Assembly: GCA_003223115.1 (NCBI GenBank)
Contig: QHXW01000308.1
Coordinates: 1-34,702 of the forward strand
Direction: 5' to 3'
DNA from: Acidobacteriota bacterium
GTDB taxonomy: Bacteria; Acidobacteriota; Terriglobia; Bryobacterales; Bryobacteraceae
Length of the DNA: 34,702 nucleotides
Made by a program: the position numbers and the translations under genes. The notes beneath the pieces are model-generated. The model saw only the letters and a list, made by a program, of their open reading frames with translations, made no database searches and was not told the origin of the DNA. Positions 17,858 to 26,672 of this stretch are shown here, piece after piece (positions within the stretch are counted from its first letter, which is position 1; each line of letters begins with the position of its first letter).

Positions 17858-19893
17858 ATGCCTTATACCTGGGTCGGCCGCCCTCGATTTACGCCGATTC
17901 TTGTTCTTTGTGTGCTGGTAGCAATGGCGTTTTTGTCCTGCACCTCAACGAACCAAAGTTCGACGGCGCCGGAGCCGGTCCCGTCGCTGAAGCCGCTGAA
18001 CGTCGTCCTGGTGACCATCGATACCCTGCGCGCCGATCACCTGCATTGCTACGGAGACGACAAGTGGCGCGGGAAGGCACGCTGTTTGAGAATGCCGTGG
18101 CTCAAACCCCGCTCACGCCTCCTTCCCACGCCAGCATTTTCACTGGCACTTACCCCACGGTGCACAAGGTCAGGAACACGGGCGGGTTCGTTCTTCAACC
18201 TTCCTGCAAAACGGTGGCGTCTATTCTTCAGGAGCAAGGCTGGGACACCGCCGCTTTCATCGGTGCATCGGTCTTAAAGAAAGCCTTCGGCTTCAATCAG
18301 GGCTTTGCGGTGTACGACGATAAGATGCCAAAGGCCGAAAAGACCGAGAAGGCCGACGCCGGCGAGTACCCCGAACGGCGCGCCGCTGTAGTGGTGAACC
18401 ATGCACTGGAGTGGCTCGGTGCACAGTCAGGCAAGCCGTTTTTCGTGTGGCTGCATCTATACGATCCGCACATGCCGTACAATCCGCCGGAACCGTACAG
18501 GAAAAAATACCAGCGCAATTTGTACGACGGCGAGATCGCATATACAGACCGTGAGCTGGGCCGCTTCATCGATGCCGTCGAGAAAAAATCAACGGCGGAT
18601 CGTACGCTTATCGTGATCCTCGCGGACCACGGAGAGAGTCTGGGTGAACACGGCGAGTACACGCACGGCGTGTTTCTTTACGATGCGACGCTGCACATTC
18701 CGCTCATCATGAAAGGCGCCGGTATTCCCGCGGGGATGCGGATTAAACCGCAGGTGCGCACGATCGATGTGTTGCCCACCGTGCTCGCGATCCTGGGCGG
18801 CAAGCCTCCGGCAGCCTGCCAGGGCATCAGCGTATTACCGGCGCTTTCCGGCAAACAGGTGCCGACCAAGTCCTCGTATGGCGAGACCCTCTATCCCAAG
18901 ATGAACATGGGATGGGCCGAGCTGCGCGCCATCCGCACCGATCGCTGGAAATACATTCGAGCGCCCAAACCGGAGCTTTACGATCTGGCGCAGGATCCGG
19001 GCGAAACCAGCAACATCATCGGCCGGCATCCACCGGAATTGAACGAGCTCGAGCAGGCCATGAAAAAGTTCACGCAGATGCCCGACGGCCAACCGGAGAA
19101 AGTCGCGACCAGCACCGTGGACGAGCGGACCATGGGACAGTTGAAATCGCTGGGATATCTTGCTGGTTTCACCGGCAGGCAATATGAGTTGACGGGCTCA
19201 GGTCCCGATCCCAAAGATCGTGTCGATGTTCTCAAGATCTACGAAGCCGTTAAGGCGCCGGGTTCGAAGCTGTCCGTTGTGCAGCGAATTGAAATGCTGC
19301 AGAGCGCGCTCGCTCAGGATACCGGGAACCCTTCCACTTACTATTACCTCGGCGGCGAACTGGAGAAGGTCGGCCGGTACGCTGATGCTGTGAAGCTGTA
19401 TGAAAGCGCCGTGAGCAACGGCATCCAAAACGGCAGGTTGTACTCGCGTATCGCGGATCTCTACCTTCGCTCAGGCCGCAAGGACGAGGCGATCCCTTTC
19501 TATGTAAAGGCGGCCCAGTACAACCCATCCGACGTCGAAAGCCAAAGCAATCTGGCCACTGCTTATCTGGAGAAGGGAAGAGTCGAGGACGCCGAGCGCG
19601 TCTTCAAGTGGATCATTACGACCGATCAGGATTACGCCGCTGCCTATAACGGCCTGGGACTGATTGCCATCCAACGCCAGGATCCGTCCGGCGCACGCGG
19701 TTACTTCGAGAAAGCCGTTCAGCTCGACCCGGACGTGGTGGAGGCGCAATTAAATCTCGGGCTCATCTACAAGATGGCGGGCGATCGCACGCGGGCCCGC
19801 GCATGCTTCGAGACCTTTCTGGCCAAAGCATCTCCGGCTCAGTACCGTGAGGTCATACCGAAGGTGCGGGAAGAGCTGACGCTGCTGCGGTAG
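17858..19893 (+). pseudogene. sulfatase-TPR lipoprotein gene, broken by an internal deletion/frameshift
   Basis: The start, a lipoprotein-like signal (VAMAFLSC) and the first catalytic block (VVLVTIDTLRADHLHCYGDD) are in one frame up to about 18064. The rest is in another frame: LFENAVAQTPLTPPSHASIF with TxPSH (Thr instead of Cys/Ser), LADHGESLGEHGEY, RWKYIRAPKPELYDL, LKSLGYLAG, then TPR repeats to 19893. The usual segment between CYG and LFE (about 20 residues) is cut to a few, so a deletion of 3n+1 bases, probably about 25, occurred here. The open frame 17908-19893 (661 codons) lacks the N-terminal metal ligands and signal. Unless this is a sequencing error, the enzyme is inactive. It is followed 19 bases later by a TPR gene. 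Confidence 0.8.
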
Positions 19894-19912
19894 CCGGAGC
19901 TGGTTCTAATCT

Positions 19913-20947
19913 GTGGCCTATCTCGTCATGCTTTCGCTCGTTTTGGCGTCCTTCGCCGCCGCTCAACAACAGCAGGGCGGCGCTTGCGACCCGGTGCGTT
20001 CCATGTCTTTGCGCGAGAGCGCGCGTGGCGCATTTGAAAAGCGTCAGTATGACGTCGCAGCGCGGCAGTTCCAGCAAGCTTTCGATGCGTGTCCTACTCA
20101 GCGCGACACCCTGATTGAACTCTCAGACGCGTACGTCCATCGCCGGGAATTCCAACAGGCCATTCATACGGCGCAGCAATTTTTGGAATTGCAGCCGGGT
20201 TCAACGCCGGGAAGACTCGCGTTGGCGAATGCCTATTTCATGGCGCAGCGGTTCACGGACGCCTTGCAGATAACAAACCAGGTGCTGAAAGCCGAATCCG
20301 GCCAAGCTAGCGCGCTCAAGCTGAAAGGCAATTGTGAGTACCTGCTCGGAAACTATGCCCAGGCCGAGGATACCTTCATCGATTTGTTGGACCACCATCC
20401 CAATGATGAGGAAGGCCCGTACATGCTGGGGCGCATCTATTATCAGCAGAGTCGGATCGATCATGCCATGGGACAATTCGAGCGCGTGCTCAAGCTCAAT
20501 CCGCAGGCTTACAAGGCCTACGACAACCTGGGGCTTTGCTACCAGGCTAAGGGTGAGACAGACCGGGCGATGCGCTATTTCCTGACGTCCATCAAGCTCG
20601 TCGAGAAAGATCATCCCGATTACGACCTGGCTTATGCCAATCTGGCGGAGGTGCTGCTTGAGACAGGCGATGCCGGGAAGGCCTACGCGGCAGCTTCCAA
20701 AGCTGCGGACCGGAATCCGTACTCCGCCCGGAATTTTTATTTGGGCGGCAAGGCGCTATGCAAGCTGGAAAAAATCGACCTTTGTATGAATTGGCTGGAG
20801 CGTTCCGCATCACTCGACGCCAATTACCCGGAGCCGCTTTACCTGCTTGCTCGCGTTTACAGCCAGCTTGGAAAAGAAGAGAAGTCCAGACAGGCGCTCG
20901 AGAAATTCCGCGAGATAAAGGCTAAAACGCCGGCGACCAAGAGATGA
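19913..20947 (+). CDS. exported TPR protein
   Basis: A 344-residue protein with an N-terminal signal (VMLSLVLASFAAAQ). From residue 35 it is nearly all tetratricopeptide repeats (for example ARQFQQAFDACPTQRD, AIHTAQQFLELQPGS, AMGQFERVLKLNPQAYKAYDNLGLCY). No catalytic motif is seen. The start is GTG at 19913, 19 bases after the sulfatase-TPR stop; the in-frame ATG at 19928 is the alternative, and neither has a clear ribosome-binding site. It is probably co-transcribed with the broken sulfatase gene and served as its partner, by context only. Confidence 0.85.
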   Translation: MAYLVMLSLVLASFAAAQQQQGGACDPVRSMSLRESARGAFEKRQYDVAARQFQQAFDACPTQRDTLIELSDAYVHRREFQQAIHTAQQFLELQPGSTPGRLALANAYFMAQRFTDALQITNQVLKAESGQASALKLKGNCEYLLGNYAQAEDTFIDLLDHHPNDEEGPYMLGRIYYQQSRIDHAMGQFERVLKLNPQAYKAYDNLGLCYQAKGETDRAMRYFLTSIKLVEKDHPDYDLAYANLAEVLLETGDAGKAYAAASKAADRNPYSARNFYLGGKALCKLEKIDLCMNWLERSASLDANYPEPLYLLARVYSQLGKEEKSRQALEKFREIKAKTPATKR

Positions 20948-20975
20948 CACGAGTGCGGTTGCTGGGCCGATTGGA

Positions 20976-20993
20976 ACACGCGGTATCGCGTGT
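20976..20993 (+). terminator. GC-rich hairpin after the TPR gene
   Basis: ACACGCG and CGCGTGT form a perfect 7-base stem with a GTAT loop, 28 bases after the TPR stop. No T-run follows (a pyrimidine-rich CTCCTCC stretch does), so it is at best a weak or factor-aided terminator. Confidence 0.35.
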
Positions 20994-21028
20994 CGTTCTC
21001 CTCCTCCCTTTCCATTTCTCTCCCGTAT

Positions 21029-21034
21029 TATCCT
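21029..21034 (+). promoter_or_regulatory. -10 element (TATCCT) of the fused membrane/SpeE-like gene
   Basis: TATCCT ends 9 bases before the GTG start at 21044. No Shine-Dalgarno is present between them, so a leaderless transcript is plausible. The same TATCCT hexamer precedes the genes at 17858 and 31805. Confidence 0.38.
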
Positions 21035-21043
21035 GTTTAGCTC

Positions 21044-22975
21044 GTGCAGATCGTCCGCATCGCGACCATATTCCTCAGCTCGCTGCTGCTGTTTTTGATC
21101 CAGCCGATCATTGTCAAGACAATTCTGCCTCAGTTCGGCGGCTCGGCTGGAGTGTGGACAACCTGCATGCTGTTTTTTCAGCTCGTGCTGTTGCTGGGCT
21201 ACGCGTACCCCCACTGGACAACGCAGCGCCTACGTCCGCGCACACAAATCGGCGTTCATTCCGTGTTGCTAGCCGCGAGTCTGTTGGTGTTGCCCCCAAG
21301 CGTTCCGGCGACCGGCGTGGACTCAGGAAGCGCGCGCCCTGTGATGGCGATCTTGGTGCTGCTCGCGCTCTCCATTGGATTGCCCTATTTCCTACTCTCG
21401 ACCACCGGACCGCTGGTGCAGGTTTTTCACGCCCGTACATCACGTTCCTTGCCGTACTGGCTTTTTGCCGTCTCAAACGCCGCCTCGCTGGCTGGTCTTC
21501 TCGCATACCCGTTTCTCATCGAACCCTGGCTGGGTAGCCGGAGACAGCTTGCAATCTGGAGCGTTGCGTATGCCGCTTTTGTAGCGCTGATGACATGGTC
21601 TCAATTCGGCGCCCGCGGCCAGCCGATACCAGGTCCGCAGCAGCAGCCGCTGAGTCTCAAAGACCGGTTGCTGTGGATCGCTCTGGCCGCCACACCGTCA
21701 GCCCTGTGGCTGGCAACCGCGCATCAGATGAGCCAGAGTGTCGCGCCCGTGCCGCTGATCTGGATTGTGCCGCTCAGTATTTATCTGATGACCCTGGTCC
21801 TATGCTTTCATCGGGACACCTGGTATCGCCGCGGACTTTTTCGATGGCTTTTCCCGGTGGCGGTCATTTCGCTGATCGCGGCGTCACAGCAATATAGCTG
21901 GAGCAGGCACGTGGTCTGGGGCCTACTGTTGTTCAGCCTGGCGTTGTTTGTTTTTTCAATGTTTTGTCACGGAGAGCTGGCGCGGCGGAAGCCTGAAACC
22001 GCGCACTTGACATCGTTCTATCTATTGATTTCGCTCGGCGGCGCGCTAGGTGCGCTCTTCGTCGGCGTGGTCGCTCCGGCGGTATTCAACAGTTATCTCG
22101 AGCTGCCCTTTGCCCTGGTGGTATGCGCGCTACTCGCGTTGGCATTGCTGTACGGCTATGCCTCGAGGCGGAATCTCATACGGCTGGCACTGGTGACCGT
22201 TGCGGCCTTTGCCGTCTCCCTTTCAAGCAAGAATCCGAATCAGCTTCGCCTGCGAAATTTCTACGGCACTTTGGAAGTACATCAGGTTGGCGGCGGTCCG
22301 GCCGCCTATCACGCTCTCTATAACGGAAGCATTTTGCACGGTTCGCAGTTTTTGTCCGCGCAGCGCAGTCGTGAGCCTACAACTTATTATTCGCGGCAAT
22401 CGGGCGTGGGACTCGAAATCCAGAACATGGGAGGAGCCGGGAGGCGAATCGGCGTCATTGGCCTGGGTGCAGGAACCATCGCCGCCTATGCCAGGGCGGG
22501 GGATTACGTTCGGTTTTACGAACTCAATTCCATGGTCATACACCTGGCCCGCGAGTATTTTCAGTTTTTGCGCGAGTGCAAGGGCAACATCGAAATCATC
22601 GCCGGTGATGCCCGCCTGGCGCTGGCGCGCGAAACCCCGCAGCGGTTCGACCTGCTGGCTGTGGACGCATTCTCTGGAGACACAGTGCCCGTCCACCTGC
22701 TAACCAAGGAAGCCTTCGAACTGTATTTCCGGCACCTGGCCGAGTCCGGTGTACTCGCCGTGCATGTCACCAGTAAGTACCTCGATCTCGCGCCCGTGGT
22801 CGAGAATGTTGCGGCCTCGCTCGGTCACGCAAGCCGGGTCGTCACAAACGGGCCCGATTCGCTCAACCAGGTCAGCTCAGCCACCTGGGTGATTGTCAAA
22901 GGCATGCGACCCGCCGTGGAGCTTAAGCGCGTTTGGACCGATGACTACACCAATCTGCTGACTATCTTGAAGTGA
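21044..22975 (+). CDS. fused multi-pass membrane / spermidine-synthase-like protein
   Basis: The 643 residues combine about 11-12 membrane helices (residues 1-392) with a C-terminal spermidine-synthase-like methyltransferase fold (about 400-640). The nucleotide-type motif GVIGLGAGTIAAYA is at 470-483, the acidic residue after strand two is Glu493 (FYELN), then GDARLAL and DLLAVDAFSGDTVPVHL follow. This is the 'fused MFS/spermidine synthase' architecture. True polyamine synthesis is unproven for such fusions and the transported or modified substrate is unknown. The GTG start is the only one that keeps the first membrane helix (IVRIATIFLSSLLLFLIQP). The 3' end overlaps by 14 bases the convergent gene on the other strand. 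Confidence 0.9.
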   Translation: MQIVRIATIFLSSLLLFLIQPIIVKTILPQFGGSAGVWTTCMLFFQLVLLLGYAYPHWTTQRLRPRTQIGVHSVLLAASLLVLPPSVPATGVDSGSARPVMAILVLLALSIGLPYFLLSTTGPLVQVFHARTSRSLPYWLFAVSNAASLAGLLAYPFLIEPWLGSRRQLAIWSVAYAAFVALMTWSQFGARGQPIPGPQQQPLSLKDRLLWIALAATPSALWLATAHQMSQSVAPVPLIWIVPLSIYLMTLVLCFHRDTWYRRGLFRWLFPVAVISLIAASQQYSWSRHVVWGLLLFSLALFVFSMFCHGELARRKPETAHLTSFYLLISLGGALGALFVGVVAPAVFNSYLELPFALVVCALLALALLYGYASRRNLIRLALVTVAAFAVSLSSKNPNQLRLRNFYGTLEVHQVGGGPAAYHALYNGSILHGSQFLSAQRSREPTTYYSRQSGVGLEIQNMGGAGRRIGVIGLGAGTIAAYARAGDYVRFYELNSMVIHLAREYFQFLRECKGNIEIIAGDARLALARETPQRFDLLAVDAFSGDTVPVHLLTKEAFELYFRHLAESGVLAVHVTSKYLDLAPVVENVAASLGHASRVVTNGPDSLNQVSSATWVIVKGMRPAVELKRVWTDDYTNLLTILK

Positions 22976-23381
22976 AACTGGAAGTCGCTGCATTTCTGAA
23001 CTCGCGATCAAGCCGCCGTGCAATTTTCTCGAAAAGGCGATCAATTGCCGCCCGCCAATCGCTCACCTTGAGCGAAGTGCGTTCGGTAAGCTGGGAGAAC
23101 ATTCGAAAGCTGGTCCTCCAGTGACCCAAGGAAGGCCTGCCCGCCGTTATCGCCGAGTTCCTGAATGCGATTTCGGAAATCATGGCTGAGCTGAGACAAA
23201 AGCTCGCTTCGTCCGCTTCCGCCACGCGATCCCAATCCTCGCGGAGCCGGAAGTACAAGGAGCCGGTCGGCTGATGGAGCAGGAATACGCCCACATTGCG
23301 CTCGGGACGGCCGGGCAGGACCAGCCGCAGGAATGCGACTTGCACGTCGGTCTCTGGCTGCACGCGTGAAAATTTTACCAT
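22962..23381 (-). pseudogene. conserved acidobacterial-type hypothetical gene with two compensating frameshifts
   Basis: The N-terminus (MVKFSRVQPETDVQVAFLRL to LREDWDRVAEADE) and the C-terminus (TERTSLKVSDWRAAIDRLFE) are in the same frame. The middle (about 23100-23210) only makes family-like protein in another frame, as SELLSQLSHDFRNRIQEL followed by FLGSLEDQLSNVL. Joining the three pieces gives a continuous protein of a type I recall in Acidobacteriota, where 'LEDTLSNVLR...V.DFE.ALDRLFE' is the core. Two opposite frameshifts thus keep the ORF open while scrambling about 37 residues. It also ends earlier than expected. The function of the family is unknown. Convergent overlap with the upstream plus-strand gene may be where the tail was lost. 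Confidence 0.6.
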
Positions 23382-23412
23382 CGAAAGACATGCGCGATCT
23401 ACTCGCCGTCAC

Positions 23413-23685
23413 CTGACACCATGGCGTGGAAATCCGGATGACCGCTTTGCAGAAATAACAGGCATGACCCAGGCTGAACTCATCTTTACCGATATATGAG
23501 TGCCCGGATAGGAGAACTGCCCCAGCGCAAAACGGGCAGCGCTCCAATGCTAGTTCGAGCATGCTGAATCGCTTTAACTCGCACTGCACGCAGGCAAAAA
23601 TCAATATCAGTGTCCTGCCATCGCAATCGGCGGACAGGTCGCGATACTTGTCGCAATCACAGCGGGGACATTTCCAACCGTGCAA
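23413..23685 (-). pseudogene. zinc-ribbon protein remnant
   Basis: In the minus frame open from 23802, four Cys pairs are spaced like two zinc ribbons: WKCPRC, FACVQC, ERCPFC and HACYFC. There is no credible start codon ahead of the first pair, and the sequence runs straight into the tail of a transposase fragment, so the gene appears 5'-truncated. The frame stays open to 23041 but the later part is the alternate frame of the next gene. Partner and function are unknown. Confidence 0.35.
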
Positions 23686-23749
23686 GGGCGGTTGAGAATG
23701 GCTCGGAGTGTTTTGGAAGCCTCTTTGCCCATAAACCCAAAAACGGCGG

Positions 23750-24165
23750 TTAGCCCATAGCTTCAGCCAGCCGCCGAGTGCTTCCGAGAACCTTGCCGCC
23801 AAGAAAATTCTGAAAAGCAGCGCTGAGAATCAGCCGCCACCGCTCGGCTTGAGTCAACTGCTCCGCAGTCGCTTTGATTCGCTTAAGAAACCCACTCACA
23901 TTCGTCAAGGCTGCCGCGATCAGCCCCGCCTTCGAATGCATGCTGGTGATCTCCACCGTGGTTTGATTGCCGTGCCGGGTCCGCCGAGCTATGCCGTACA
24001 ACGCCAACGGGCGCGAGGTTACCGCTTCCACATGCTTGTGTAACGATCCTTATGCCGCCGTACCCGGACCAGGCCGGGATTCCCAAGCGCATGAAGATCG
24101 TCCACCAGTTGTAGACCAAGGCCGTGATGCGCGCCATGATCTGGCATCGCTTCCGGTCGTGCGTG
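23750..24165 (-). pseudogene. IS1380-type transposase C-terminal fragment, frameshifted
   Basis: One frame gives RCQIMARITALVYNWWTIFMRL and the next gives AVTSRPLALYGIARRTRHG, then TTVEITSMHSKAG, ATAEQLTQAERWRLIL and FQNFLGGK, ending at a stop at 23750. This is the C-terminal part of the DDE transposase group with 'MARxTALVYNWW...FVRL...AITSRPLLL'. A frameshift lies near 24040, and everything upstream, including the catalytic core, is missing. It is a dead fragment abutting a response-regulator fragment. Confidence 0.65.
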
Positions 24166-24174
24166 GTAAAACCG

Positions 24175-24490
24175 GACCACGCCCACTATAAACGGCTTCT
24201 GGAGGAACGGCACAGGGTGAGCGCCCACTGGCTGATCGGCCAGCACCTCCGGGTAACCCGACATATACAACGCTTTCAATTTTCTGTGTGTGGCCGCAAG
24301 CTGATTGAACCAGTTCGATACCGTTCATCCCAGGCATTTGGATATCCGCCATCAGAACTTCGATTTCTTCTTTATGAATTTGCCAAATCTCGAGCGCCTG
24401 GCCGGCGTCGCTGGCTTCGAGTACTCGGTAATTCTCCGCCGACAACATCCGGCTGATCGATTTCCGCACCAGTTCACTGTTGGAGGTATT
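24175..24490 (-). pseudogene. response-regulator receiver domain fragment
   Basis: On the minus strand ELVRKSISRMLSAENYRVLEA, then EVLMADIQMPGMNGIEL (the D of MADIQMP is the phospho-acceptor), then after a frameshift near 24294 KALYMSGYPEVLA and VPFLQKPF. The first strand with the acidic pocket (usually LVVDDE) is absent; at that place the sequence changes to the unrelated piece on the other strand. The C-terminal end changes abruptly to the transposase fragment. It probably came from a hybrid kinase like the one at 936-3425. Confidence 0.65.
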
Positions 24491-24529
24491 GCGGGGCTGG
24501 TAGGTGTTACGGACCACAGTGAAGACGCC

Positions 24530-24793
24530 CGGCTTGCGATTCCGATTCTGGGTGGTATTGGCGGGCTCATCTTTATTGTGCTGATGACCCTCTCGCTGCC
24601 TGGAATCGTCGTCGGGGTCGGTTTGCTTCGGTTCCGTCCCTGGGCGCGCATTCTGGGAATCGTTCTCTCTGTGCTCGATTTGAACGATGTTCCTCTTGGC
24701 ACGGCGGTGGGGATTTACGGGTTTTGGGTGCTGCTTTCTCCTGAAACGGAGCGATTGTTCCGGGCTGGTCCATCCCAGCCGGTGCCAGCTTGA
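24530..24793 (+). pseudogene. C-terminal fragment of a small membrane protein
   Basis: AIPILGGIGGLIFIVLMTLS, then PGIVVGVGLLRFRPWARILG, then PLGTAVGIYGFWVLLSPETE form two or three membrane helices with a basic RFRPWAR loop. This is the end of a widespread family of small membrane proteins ('LPGIIAGIGLLRRRPWARI...FPLGTALGIYTLWVLLS') of unknown role. The N-terminus is missing, and the open frame upstream runs through the antisense of the response-regulator fragment, so the long ORF from 24305 is not real. Confidence 0.5.
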
Positions 24794-25186
24794 TGCCGGG
24801 GTATTGCTGCTGAATGGTCTTTACATGGATATGAGGCCGCCTCGCGATGCTGAAATTTTGGGCGTCGGCTGTCGACGATCCCGGACCGTGCTGTATCCGG
24901 GCTTCCGTCGAAGTCGAAGATCCGTGATCCTCTCGGAAGCCGCGATTCTCCCGGACCTGTCGACCGTCATTTGTAGCGCATAGCTGGCGCTGCTTCTGCG
25001 CCAGACTTGTGGGCGAAAGCGAGTCTGAATAGGGCGTTGAGCATTTCCCAGGCCCGGCAATCCCGCGGGCGAAATCCGGCTACGAACATCCTCGCGCATC
25101 ACAGACTCTGAACCGTGGCCGCGCGTCCATGCGGATTTTGAGTCCTGAGCATCGGTACGGCCGACGGCGGAAGAAGGCTGCTTTGA
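24794..25186. other. intergenic region, no gene recognised
   Basis: None of the six frames gives recognisable protein. The one structure seen is a perfect hairpin at 24984-25004 (CTGGCGC, loop TGCTTCT, GCGCCAG) without a T-run. It probably marks the boundary between the gene graveyard and the toxin-antitoxin/primase island. Confidence 0.35.
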
Positions 25187-25215
25187 TTGAGTTATAGTCA
25201 AAAAAGTTGTAGTAT
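25187..25215 (+). promoter_or_regulatory. promoter of the AbiEi-type gene, likely leaderless
   Basis: TTGAGT at 25187-25192 and TAGTAT at 25210-25215 are separated by 17 bases. The ATG at 25222 follows the -10 by 6 bases, with no ribosome-binding site. The stretch is AT-rich in a GC-rich setting and holds similar short words (TTATAGTC, TTGTAGTA) that could be binding sites for the antitoxin, since AbiEi proteins are known to repress their own operons. Confidence 0.5.
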
Positions 25216-25221
25216 TGTGTT

Positions 25222-25833
25222 ATGGCCCAGTCTCACCGGCAAGCATCGCGGCGACTTTTTGAGATCGCCGAGCAGCAGCAGGGCTTTTTCACCACCAAGC
25301 AGGCCAAGGCCGCCGGATTCGCCGAGAACACCCATCCGTACCACTTTCAGGTCGGAAACTGGATCCGCGAGTACCGCGGCATTTACCGGCTTGCTCTGTT
25401 CCCGATGGCCGATCGGCCCGACCTTGTGCTTTGGGCACTCTGGTCTCGGAACCGAGACGAGGAAGTCGAGGGTGTTTACAGCCACCATACAGCGCTCAGC
25501 CTCTATGACTTGTCGGACCTGAATCCGGCGAAGCTCCACATGACAGTCCCGACGGATTTCAGGCGCAACAGCGATATTCCCGGGATCCTGGTACTGCATT
25601 ACGCCGACTTGCCTGCGACCGACGTGAAGATGGGGCAGGGCTTCAAGTTTACTCGACCTCTGCGGACGATTCTTGACCTGATCGAAGCAGGCACGGTTGA
25701 GCGGGGTGTTATCCGTCAGGCGCTGAAGCAGGCCGTAGACCGCGGTCTGATCAGCCGGCAACAGATTCGGAATACGCGAATGAGCGGACCTGCCCGCAAG
25801 ATCGTAGAGGACGTGCTGCGGCGAGTCGCATAA
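25222..25833 (+). CDS. AbiEi-type antitoxin (type IV toxin-antitoxin)
   Basis: This 203-residue protein has the N-terminal winged-helix of AbiEi-family antitoxins at about 8-60 (ASRRLFEIAEQQQGFFTTKQA, then NWIREYRGIYRLALFP). The characteristic middle follows: SHHTALSLYDLSDLNPAKLHM, LHYADLPATDV and FTRPLRTILDLIEAG. In known systems it binds promoter repeats to repress the operon and counters the AbiEii nucleotidyltransferase without direct contact. The reading frame is intact. Its stop codon sits at the ATG of the following toxin gene, the usual AbiE layout. Because that toxin is broken, this may be an orphan antitoxin or regulator of the downstream primase-helicase. Confidence 0.88.
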   Translation: MAQSHRQASRRLFEIAEQQQGFFTTKQAKAAGFAENTHPYHFQVGNWIREYRGIYRLALFPMADRPDLVLWALWSRNRDEEVEGVYSHHTALSLYDLSDLNPAKLHMTVPTDFRRNSDIPGILVLHYADLPATDVKMGQGFKFTRPLRTILDLIEAGTVERGVIRQALKQAVDRGLISRQQIRNTRMSGPARKIVEDVLRRVA

Positions 25834-26665
25834 TGCCGTCACCCAGGACATATACGACGGCGGGAGCATTCCGAAGGGCCGTCGAAGAACGTCTGCAGCG
25901 GATATCTATGAGCGAGCAGATCGATTTGAGCCACCTCCGCCGACAGGTATCATTCGATCGCCTGCTTGCAAGGTTGTTCCGGGAAGAACCACCGCCCTGG
26001 GTCTTGAAAGGCGGCTCGATCAACCGTGGACATCGATCTAACGGTGCTGCGGGTCGCAGCATCGGCCGGAAACGACCAGAACCAGATCGCGCGGGATATG
26101 CTGCAGAGTGCGGCCGACGTGCCTCTCGGCGACTGGTTCGAGTTTACGCTCGGACTGCCTGCCCTGGATTTGATCGCCGCGTCGTACGGCGGCGCCCGCT
26201 ATCCAGTCGAAGCTCGGATGGACGAACGGATCTTTGCCCGATTCCACCTGGACGCCGGTATCGGCGACGTGGTCTCGCCCCACCCCTGGAAACGATCGTC
26301 TGCCGGGACTGGCTGGGATTCGCCGGCATCCAGCCCTCGCGGGTTCGGATGATCGCTCGCGAGCAGCAGTTCGCCGAAAAGATCCATGCCTACACGCTCC
26401 CGCGGAACTCGGCGAACAGCAGGGTAAAGGACTTAGTTAGTGGACCTGGCTCTCCTGGTCGGGTTAGGAGGGCTGGATAAACGGCGGATTCTGGACGCCT
26501 TGCATCTGACCTTCGAGAGAAGAAGAACACACGACTTGCCGGCGGGTTGGCAGGTCCCGTTTCGTGCCCTGGAGGAGGATCCCAGCCGATGTCGTCGCGG
26601 TGTTTGTGGTTGTGGGGATACAGGAGTTCCTCGACGAAGTGCGAGCACAGCGCACCGAACGGTGA
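25833..26665 (+). pseudogene. AbiEii-type nucleotidyltransferase toxin, multiply frameshifted
   Basis: Pieces of an AbiEii-family toxin appear in order but in changing frames. First ISMSEQIDLSHLRRQVSFDR and PPPWVLKGG (glycine motif). Then, after a loss that removes the segment up to the DxD, VDIDLTVLRVAAS to RMDERIFARFHLD. Then, after one missing C in a C-run near 26280, PPLETIVCRDWLGF to AEKIHAYTLPR. Then, after a 4-base tandem duplication (TTAGTTAG near 26435), DLALLVGLGGLDKRRI to FERRRTHDLP. A last shift near 26585 leads to a plausible end (GIQEFLDEVRAQRTER) with a stop at 26663. The GG...DxD catalytic unit is disrupted, so it is inactive. The primase-helicase ATG follows 7 bases later. 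Confidence 0.82.
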
Positions 26666-26672
26666 ACGCGGT

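Noticed and set aside
20976-20993. Strong intrinsic terminator
   Set aside because: Perfect stem but no T-run, so it is kept only as a weak candidate.
24305-24793. A complete 162-residue plus-strand membrane protein
   Set aside because: The first 75 or so codons are antisense to a clear receiver domain; only the C-terminal membrane part looks real.
24821-25201. Minus-strand ORF of 126 codons upstream of the AbiEi gene
   Set aside because: Arg/Ser-rich translation without homology features; it overlaps the AbiEi promoter.
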